From the NCBI GenBank assembly GCA_036897095.1, contig JAYMSP010001789.1, positions 1 to 28,832 of the forward strand: DNA of 28,832 nt, given 5' to 3'. This DNA is from Plantago elongata. Lineage: Eukaryota; Streptophyta; Magnoliopsida; Lamiales; Plantaginaceae. The stretch's first letter is position 1, and each line of letters begins with the position of its first letter. A program made the position numbers and the translations under genes. Shown here in pieces: positions 21,201-28,832 of the stretch. Below the pieces are notes generated by a model. That model searched no databases. It worked only from the letters and a program-made list of their open reading frames with translations, and had not been told where the DNA came from.

Positions 21201-24200
21201 AATACAGTTCGTGAACCAACTCGATGGTTGAAGGAAAAAAAACATACCGCTTCTGGTGAGAAAGAAAATATATTCATCATTTCATCTCAATCTCATTAAG
21301 TAATTGATATTTATTAATCTCATTAATACATACTTTAACTCATATATTAATCAGTAGTTATACATACTTTTAATAATTCATAAAAAATTAAAAATTAAAA
21401 ATAAAATAATGAGTATACCCCTCTCGTACTGGGTTCACTAGTAATGTCGAATTTCGACCCCGTACCGTACCGTGACTTATGTGACTATGGTCTTTAACCC
21501 CATTAGGCAACAGTAATTGCTGTGGGTTCCTGAAAGATGATCCTTGCTAAACTTGGTTGCATGCACATTTCTAGTTTGAGTCTTTAATCCATCATATATG
21601 TGATGGTGATCATGAAGAAGAGTATTTGGACATCCAATATATTGGTGTCTTTAGTGGTCTGCGCTTAAAGACACTATAAATATCATATTTAACCACAAAA
21701 TGGTTGTAACCTGTTACTATTTCCGTTAATGACTGCTCTCTTTTGTGATATCTGTTATCTTTTCCTATTCCCAAGACTAATAATGTCAGGGAATTCTCAT
21801 ATGTGCATCAGCAGTTGTGTTGAAACGACCATTAAAATGTGTTTATCCTTGCTTTTGCACAGGTTGATTATCTTTACAATGAAGAAACTGGTACATGGAA
21901 AACATTACACCAAGAGCAGCATGTTAAGAATAATCTAGCTATCTTGTTGCAGTGGTCTCCATTTTCCACAGAAGCTGAACTTCTGAAGCAAGTGCGTATG
22001 AACTTATGGAACTGTTTCCCTTCCTTCTCTGTAGTTTTTTTTTTCATTATCACAAAAAGACACCGGGAGAATATCATATATACTATTTTTGTGATTCTAC
22101 TATGACTGTCTGGATCAAGATATTAATGCATACTTGATCTCTCAATCCTGTTGGATTTGATCATGTTCTAATTCCTTTGTGCAGTGTGATGACATCGGTC
22201 GCCATGGTACCAAGATAATAGTCTACAATTTATGGCATAACGATGAAGGGAAGCTTGAGCTTGATTTTGAAACATATCCTGAGGTTTGTGCTGTTTCCTA
22301 GTTACTTATGACTGCACGTAGTTTTCTTTACTATTTCTCCTCTTACAGAATTATAATATTTGATTATGATCTTTGTTTGATCCAATGTTACATCAGGATA
22401 TCTGTTTATCAAGGAAGAGCAGTGATGGCAGGAAAAAAAATGCTCAAACGGAGGCAAATGAACGGCATCTTGGAAACCGTCTTCAGTATTCACTCAGGGT
22501 AAGTTTATCTGAGACATACTGATCTTTTTTTAAATAAATTAATAGTTTCTGATATTATCGGGTTCTATTGCTCCAGGCATATCTATCTATTTTATACTTG
22601 AGAGTTCCATCAAATTTTGCCATATTACTGCGTGGACAGCTTGTTGAGTATCACAACATCGCGAACGATCTCAAGTACCCACAATTTATAATGTACAGAC
22701 CACAACATGTGCAGGTAGAGAGAATTCAGACTTCCAACTAACTCTTACAAAGTATATTTTACATAGACTATTACATGAACCGTCACAGAGATTCACATAC
22801 AGAATGAAGATACATACATATGCATAGAAGGATCTATTGCCATGTATACACACTCAGAAATTAGATTCCTTGTGATTTCAGCAAGGCACCATGTCACTTG
22901 TCACCCACCATCTCCAAGTGCATTGACTGATATGCTATGTTCTACCAATTGTAAATTGTAAAATAATTTTGAGTATTATGTGTCCTTGTGTGCTAGTGGG
23001 TGTGCGTGCATGTTTATTTACGTGATATTTTGATGCATGTCAGTATGCAGGTATGTTTTTGCTAAAGAGCTAGTATATTCTAGTAACAATCTTCCTTTGC
23101 TGACTTCAGGGTGAAGTCATCACGACAATTGGCTTTTTGAAGGAAGCTCCTGCAGTTAATGTACATGGCTTTAATGTCTACCACAAGAATAGATTGATAC
23201 TGGTGAGCTTCACTCGATACTCATTAAACTTCCTTGCTCTTCATAAAAGCCACCTGCACCTGATAGGAATCAAGAGTTTCCGTCTATTGTTTCACTATCT
23301 AATCATGCGATTAGTGTCTATTTCTGTCCGTCCCCCCCCCAATTGGCTAATCTAATCACCTTATATATTTCTTTTCCTACTACTGCAGCCCTTTTGGCAT
23401 GTCGTTACCTTTTCTGACAGCAGAGGCAGAGGGGTGGTTGGTAAGCATCATGTGAATAATGTATTCTGCATGTTGACATTTTTAGTCTGTTTATCCTGAA
23501 ATGTTTATGACTTGCTATTGGGAATGCCAGGAGTTCTTGAAGCAAATTTTATTGAACCGACACACAATAAGCAAGACTTTGAGAAAACTTCAGTATTTCA
23601 AAAGCTTGAAACCCGTCTGAAAGAAATGACGCAAGAATACTGGTAGGATGTTTGTTTGAAACAAATGAGCTGCAGGATGTGATCCTGTACTCCAAATCTT
23701 TTGCTCTCCTTTTTTTCATTTTATATCTCTTCATTTTGCAATTTCTAGAATTACACTATCTTATTTTTTTGGGGATCTGCATGTGGTGAAATTCACATGT
23801 ATTCAAAAGATGGAGCACCTATGAAATCTATTTAGGCTATGTTCTCTTTGCCTGATCAGAACATAATGATTTGAACTAAACTGAACTGAACTTATTGAGT
23901 TTTCAGACTAAGAAAATAAAGCCTTAGTTTCTTTTAAAAAACATGATAAAAGATGACGCATTGCTTATGAAGTCTGTTAAGTTTGACAGGGATTACCATT
24001 GTGGACTCATCGGCTATATACCCAAGAAAAAACCTCAGCCAATGACGGATTCTTCTCATCCTAAACAAGCTCATGGTCTGTTTCAGCCACTTGTAATGGG
24101 TAGAGACTCCTCGGGTTTTATTGGTGCAAAGGTATCTCCATCTGGAGTTTATGAACTGGAAATGAATGCCTTTGAGAATCACGTGGCAAAAAAATTTAGA

Positions 24201-25171
24201 ACTTCAAAACCACCTCATCTAAATTCCCAAGGTAAGTGTTCGGCTGATTCTTTAGTTGAGCATATATTGAACTAGTCAATGTCAGTACATCCTCTTCCTC
24301 TGTGTGCCCATATCCTGCTCTTATTTGCTCAGGAGCAGCTCTAAAGCGGAAAAGACTTGACGATGTCGTGAAGTCTGAAAAAGTCGGTAACACAGACATG
24401 CCAGAGCACAGAGTATCTGACATAGTACATTCCCAAAATATTCAGGTACTTGTCATTTGGCAGAAAGGCAAATTGTCTTCTGTATACAACTACACAAGGC
24501 TTATATGTTTAAACAAAACACAAAAAAATAATAATAAATGTGTTCGGTTTGTGTTCCATACTTGCTGTTATATTTGCTGACTGGCTCTAGCTGATAAACT
24601 ACTTCTGTGTAGCCTGTGCATAACCGTGAAAATCATTTAGAAGATGAAGAGTCCATCCACATAATTGAAGAAAACAAGAGGCTTCAAAAACAGTACGTCA
24701 CGATGAATTTATCTCTCTCGGCTTTTGGTCCTTCAATTTGTTTACCAATAATAGCTCAAGCTCAATATGAATATTTAGAATTTACCCCCTTGTACATAAA
24801 ACCCAACAATTTCATTTTCGTAATTTAGGTGCAAGGAGTATGAGAAGGGGCAGGAAGAACTCAATCAAAAGGTACACTTCTGAGTGTTTTGGCTTTTTGT
24901 CACATTCCTTCAACCTCTTGAAACCCTTGGAAGTAGAAAGTTACTATAAGCTATGTATCCAGAAATATTCATGGATATAGATATAGAGGTTTCCATAGTC
25001 TTCTTGTTTCCAATTCTCCTTCATAGAATAGAAGTAAAAAAAGTGAGCTTCTTTGTGCAGGTTGCACGTCTGACGGCAGAGATACGAGAAGCACGACGTG
25101 AGTATGCACGTTTGTTGGTTGATTCGACCCTACTGGACAAAGCTAAACGGGGAAGCAGACCAATTACCTGA
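18228..25171 (+). CDS. MORC6: MORC6-like GHKL ATPase
   Basis: Nineteen coding exons: 18228-18423, 18555-18629, 18731-18765, 19288-19366, 19451-19540, 19609-19684, 20625-20703, 21863-21991, 22185-22283, 22397-22498, 22577-22714, 23110-23202, 23389-23440, 23531-23642, 23990-24231, 24333-24445, 24613-24692, 24829-24871 and 25061-25171; 647 residues, no frameshift. Order: a variable N-terminus, the plant MORC motif SRQFWRAGNY (45-54), then the GHKL ATPase with motif I ELLDNSVDE (94-102; E94 catalytic, N98 Mg-binding), motif II DDGGGM (129-134), FGFSDK (145-150) and GQYGNGFK (157-164). A transducer-like S5 domain follows (GRGVVGVLEANFIEPTHNKQDF), then a K-rich linker and a coiled coil (about 571-647). 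No CW zinc finger is present, as in plant MORCs. Arabidopsis MORC6/DMS11 acts in nuclear heterochromatin compaction and transposon silencing with MORC1/2 and RdDM factors. The N-terminal motif and length favour MORC6 over MORC4/7, but orthology needs a tree. Confidence 0.92.
20704..21862 (+). other. MORC intron 7 (1159 bp) with possible DNA-transposon remnant
   Basis: ACCATAGTCA at 21136-21145 has an exact inverted partner, TGACTATGGT, near 21481-21490, which could be 10-bp terminal inverted repeats of a roughly 355-bp non-autonomous element. Near the left end an imperfect hairpin spans CCATCG (about 21166) to CGATGG (about 21227). The middle is AT-rich. No target duplication was found, so the element class is open. 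Confidence 0.3.
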
Positions 25172-26246
25172 CCCAGGCTAATTAATCTATTAGGCTCATT
25201 CTTTGTTTCTTTTCCATCCATCTTTTTTACTGTAAGTTGTAATGATGTTCTAACTTGTTGAATTAACCGCTCTAATTCAGTAAAATTCCTTGGGCCTTTT
25301 CCTTTTCTTGAAACTTTCATGTCAGAAGAATCTCTTTCAGAAGCTACAAGTGTATCTTGTGTTTAATTTTCACCTACAACTTACCATCTTCGTTTGTGGT
25401 GATAGGAGTCCAATTCCACTCAGCTTTCAAAAAATGACAAATACTGTATACAACGAAATACGGTGACGTCCAGTAATTCATCGTGCAGTGAACAAATAGA
25501 GCAAATAAATACAGTTACATAAATTAGGTGTCCTTTTCTAATGGTTTCACTACGGTAAAAACATAAAGAGTCTTTATTTAAACATTTATAAATAAATTAA
25601 AATTATAAAATTTTAATATTATAGAGAGTTTATTCCTTTATAAAATAATATTTTAGTATATTTTACTAATGTAAAATTACAAAATAACAAACTCTGGATT
25701 TATAGTTAGTTTGGAAGCAAACGCACAACTCTTACGCCAATTTTCGCATTTGGTGAACTTTCGAGCCTTACTTTGCATCTTGGAGGGGAATATGTGGTCA
25801 TCTTTACTTACAAACCTCAAAAAGTGTGCCTCTACCGAACACAAAAGCTATTTTTCAATTAAGAAAAAGTAAATATATTGCTTTCAGTAGATCATGAATA
25901 TTTTTAATTTTTTGAGAAGGTAGAGATTACAGTAATGGAGATAAATTCGAGCCCGGATATCAAGGCATTCTACTAAGTTCTCAAAACAGGGTTATTTGTC
26001 AAATTTGTTGAACAAACTCTCTGGCAAGTGAAGGCATAAAAGAAAAGAGATGCATCATCTACAAATCACCACTCATGTAGAATATCTTATAGAATAATGC
26101 TAATGTAAATGAAATTCATCTGCAAAAGCTTTCGTCTCCATACAGAATGATGAAATAAAAATATCCAATACAAAAACCTTTAAATTGTCCAGGAAACAGA
26201 CTATCGAATAACACTCCAAATACTAGGCCGTTCCAAAGAACATAGT
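25172..26246. other. Convergent intergenic region, MORC6 and eL38 3' ends
   Basis: Both genes end here, from opposite strands. 25172-25330 is probable MORC 3' UTR and the side next to 26246 is eL38 3' UTR. Between them is AT-rich DNA without a gene. Confidence 0.5.
25903..25982 (-). mobile_element. Possible third tRNA-like SINE remnant
   Basis: The minus strand reads CTTAGTAGAATGCC, then CCGGGCTCGAATTTATC (B-box-like), ending in an A-rich stretch (plus-strand TTTTTAATTTTTT, 25900-25912). The A-to-B spacing is shorter than in a tRNA and no flanking duplication is visible. It may equally be chance similarity. Confidence 0.3.
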
Positions 26247-27885
26247 TCACAGGTCTTCAACACTTAAACCTGCAACAAAACATTGATATCGGAAATTACT
26301 CATTGAAGCCATAATAAAAGTCACATGAAAGTATCATTGTATTCTTGCACTTGATTACGTAGAAACTTGTATATTATATTTTTCATATCAATGTTAGACA
26401 TTGAGTTGTTGGAAGCCAAACTTCTAGCAACAGCTAACAATCAAAGATATCAGAAAAACAAAAAACATGCAAGCTATTACTAAAATTATCAAGTTAATTT
26501 AACAAGAGACAGGTTAACTAATCACAAAACTATGTAGCCACGAATTAAAATCAGGAAAACAGAATACTATCACAATGTAAATACCTGGGGGTAGAGATTG
26601 CTTCAACTTATCGGCCTTTGCAGTGTCAAACACACACAGGGTGTAGAGGTACTTTGAGCATCTGACCTTGAACTTGACCACATCTTTGCTCTTCTTGATC
26701 TTCACAGATCGTGCATCCTTCCTTCTTGCTGTCAAGAGGAAGTCCTTTATCTCGTGAATCTGCTTCGGCTGTATTTGATTGATGTAACATAACCATACAA
26801 ATAATTATTCACCAGATGTAAACATACACAACACATTACAACACCCTGAATCACCCTGAATCTCAATACACAAGAATTGCAGATATCAGGTACCGATTAC
26901 TCTGATCTGAATCTCACAAGGGAAGCAACAAAGAAGTTAATGAATTCAACACATACTTCAACTCATTTTGAGAAGTTGTAATACACAAGAATTACAGATT
27001 CCAGTACCACAAATAACTCTGATATAAATCTCACACGAGATAAGTGTAACAAATATTTAAATGAGCCCGACTTGGACTATGACTTATTTTAGGAAGTTGT
27101 AATACACAAGAATTGCAGATATCAGTACCACAAATAACTCTGATATGAAAATGAACACGACTCAGACAATGACTTATTTTACAAAGCTGTAATACACAAG
27201 AATTGCAGATATCAATCCCACCAATTACTCTGATCTGAATCTCACAAGCCAAATGTAACAAAGAAGTAAATGAACCCAACTTAGACTTCAATTTATTTTT
27301 CAAAGTTGCTAGAGAAATGTCTGCAAACTTAGCTACTTGAATATCACAATTCACACAACGAAACTGCAAGCTTACGTTATGTTGCAAACGGTCAAATACA
27401 AACTTGTATACATATAAAGGTGCACGTCGAATTAAAATAAGTTGGAAGTTAAAGCTTAAAACTTGTTGCAAACACCACTTACATATAAGATCTCATACAT
27501 CTAACAAAAATGGAAAATCACCACACAATTACACTACCAGTCCAATAACAGTAAGCATACAGTGTTTGTTATCGAGTTAAAACCTTGAGTTACGGATAAT
27601 AGGAAAAAATTTAGGTGCTTTTAATCAGATTTTTTTAATGTTTTAGTCGTAAACCAAACATTCTCTGAGAGATTCCAGATTATGATCCAATTTTCATCAA
27701 TTTTATACTAGGTTGCATTAACATGAGAGTAGAGCTAATAAAAATGTACAAATTTCTAGTCTCTAACACAGTAACAAAGCAAGAAACAGATCCAAGGAAT
27801 AGAAAATAAAAAGATTAACAAGAAGAAAGCTTGAATTGGCGATGATTGAAAAAAGGCTTAGTGATAGAATGAACGAACATACCAT
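26247..27885 (-). CDS. RPL38: 60S ribosomal protein eL38
   Basis: Three exons on the minus strand: 27885-27883 (ATG only, followed by GTATG), 26768-26585, and 26269-26247 including TGA. The product is 69 residues, the usual length for eL38, starting [20 protein letters not shown] and ending [15 protein letters not shown]; conserved features include the [14 protein letters not shown] core. eL38 is a small basic protein of the cytosolic large ribosomal subunit. An intron directly after the start codon is common in plant ribosomal-protein genes and explains why an open frame over exon 2 alone would give the wrong N-terminus. Intron 1 (26769-27882, 1114 bp) carries a degenerate tandem repeat; intron 2 is 26270-26584. 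Assignment is firm from the near-invariant sequence. Confidence 0.97.
26863..27306 (+). repeat. Degenerate tandem repeat in eL38 intron 1
   Basis: AATACACAAGAATTGCAGAT begins at 26865, 26980 (one change), 27101 and 27191, so the period is 115, 121 and 90 bp over about four copies. Each unit continues with CAGTACC, AATAACTCTGAT and CTGAATCTCACAAG, then TAACAAAGAAGTAAATGAA and GACTTATTTT. The third copy lacks about 30 bp of the middle. A smaller duplication, CACCCTGAAT, occurs twice just to the left. Confidence 0.8.
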
Positions 27886-28113
27886 GATTGAACTCTCTGA
27901 CGGCTACAAGTCGTCGATGAAGAAGCTGTGCAAGAGGATTTTAACGAGTTTCAGAACCCTACTTCTTATTTATCATAAACCAAACCTAATGGGCTGGGCC
28001 TATTATTTGCACGCCGTGTAAATTACAAATCAGCCTCAGCCCAAATAAAGAAACGCTGGATATTTTTTGAACCCTAAAGACTTACAACTTTCAAATGATA
28101 AATAAAACCCTAA
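27886..28113 (-). promoter_or_regulatory. eL38 promoter and leader: site II motifs and telo-box
   Basis: On the minus strand, upstream of the start codon, lies the double site II motif GGCCCAGCCCA (plus-strand TGGGCTGGGCC, 27990-28000), another TGGGC at 28043-28039, and telo-box matches TTTAGGGTT at about 28078-28070 and TTAGGGTTT at 28113-28105. Site II plus telo-box is the known signature of plant ribosomal-protein promoters, where TCP factors bind site II. Spacing from the ATG is 105-228 bp. Confidence 0.75.
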
Positions 28114-28832
28114 CAAGAAAAACAAATTTGCTCAACAATCAACATCTTCATTCTTCAATTTATAAAACAAGAATTATATTATTTCAACAACAATAAAAAA
28201 TATTAAATAACAAAACTACTAAAATAATAAATACTAATATGTACTATAAATTATTAAAATATTTGAAAATTTTACATTAAATATACATGAATTAACACTT
28301 ATGGCGACAGAAATGCAAGCTGTCGTTTAAATTTCGTTTTCGCAAGTCACAAACTACTTGTTGTCAGCTATTGGATTCCGACCAATTTTAATGAAATTAT
28401 AAAGAAGTCTACACAATAATTTTGGGAGAGCTACCAATTGACAAACCCATGTATTTTAAATTTCTTTGAACAAAATTCTAAAATTGAATATAAATATTTG
28501 CCCCTTAAAGTATAACATCAACTCCAAGCCTTCTTCTTCTTGTCACATGTCACATTACCATCCATTATTTTTTTTATTTTTAAATTTTAGTTTTGTCCAC
28601 TTTTAAATGTTTATAACTTAAAAAATAAAAATATAAAAATAAATAAAAATTAATAATAATTTTATAATTTCGAGATCTATAGATAGAGATCACTCTCAAC
28701 TATGTTTGAATTATTATCTTGATATGTATAAAAATCACTAACAACTTTATTCGAATCTTAATAAATTGTAAAACAATTCTAAATCAACAATGTTACAAAT
28801 TTTAACTTTTACACACTCTTATAAATATCTTG
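28114..28832. other. Distal AT-rich region, no gene seen
   Basis: Very AT-rich with no coding or RNA signal. CACTTATGGCGACAGAAATG (28296 onward), followed by CTGTCGTTT, resembles the start of a CACTA-type element with its sub-terminal CGACAG/CTGTCG hairpin, but no second end is in the window. Confidence 0.35.

Noticed and set aside
23934-24182. 82-residue minus-strand frame opposite MORC exon 15
   Set aside because: It is antisense to a well-supported coding exon with matching phase on both sides.
27031-27471. 146-residue minus-strand open frame
   Set aside because: It lies in eL38 intron 1 and is made of the tandem repeat; its internal protein repeat simply follows the DNA repeat.

Overview
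This is a nuclear segment of a flowering plant, most likely a eudicot. The evidence is an AT-rich background, many GT/AG introns with T-rich acceptors, plant-specific protein architectures (a MORC6-type MORC ATPase without a CW finger; a plastid-type UVR+ApaG protein), plant telo-box and site II promoter motifs, and plant-style small transposable elements. The species cannot be fixed from the sequence.

Four protein-coding genes can be rebuilt exon by exon, all with consistent reading phase. (1) About 3.6-6.3 kb, plus strand: a 252-residue UVR/ApaG-domain protein, probably plastid-targeted, in 6 exons. (2) 7.5-12.4 kb, plus strand: MPP10, the U3 snoRNP/small-subunit processome protein, about 545 residues in 13 exons. 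(3) 18.2-25.2 kb, plus strand: a MORC6-like GHKL ATPase of 647 residues in 19 coding exons, with a probable intron in its 5' UTR. (4) 26.2-27.9 kb, minus strand: ribosomal protein eL38, 69 residues in 3 exons, the first contributing only the start codon. MORC6 and eL38 are convergent. MPP10 and eL38 both serve ribosome production and both carry telo-box sequence near their starts; eL38 also has site II motifs.

The rest is accessory DNA. Region 1-3.4 kb has no recognisable gene. It holds a Stowaway-like MITE with TA flanks, a 92-bp tRNA-derived SINE-like insert with a 9-bp target-site duplication, and a second MITE beside the UVR/ApaG promoter. Region 12.8-17.4 kb is a repeat island: an ATT microsatellite, about seven copies of a 100-bp tandem unit built on CATGATCT, a second irregular array of the same core, and a reverse-strand LTR-like segment that may be a solo LTR. 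MORC intron 7 holds a possible DNA-transposon remnant, and eL38 intron 1 holds a degenerate 90-121 bp tandem repeat.

I found no convincing new multi-gene system. The strongest second-look items are the small SINE family (one clear copy, one related copy in an intron), the 100-bp CATGATCT array and its adjoining LTR-like block, the intronic eL38 repeat, and the shared ribosome-biogenesis promoter motifs.
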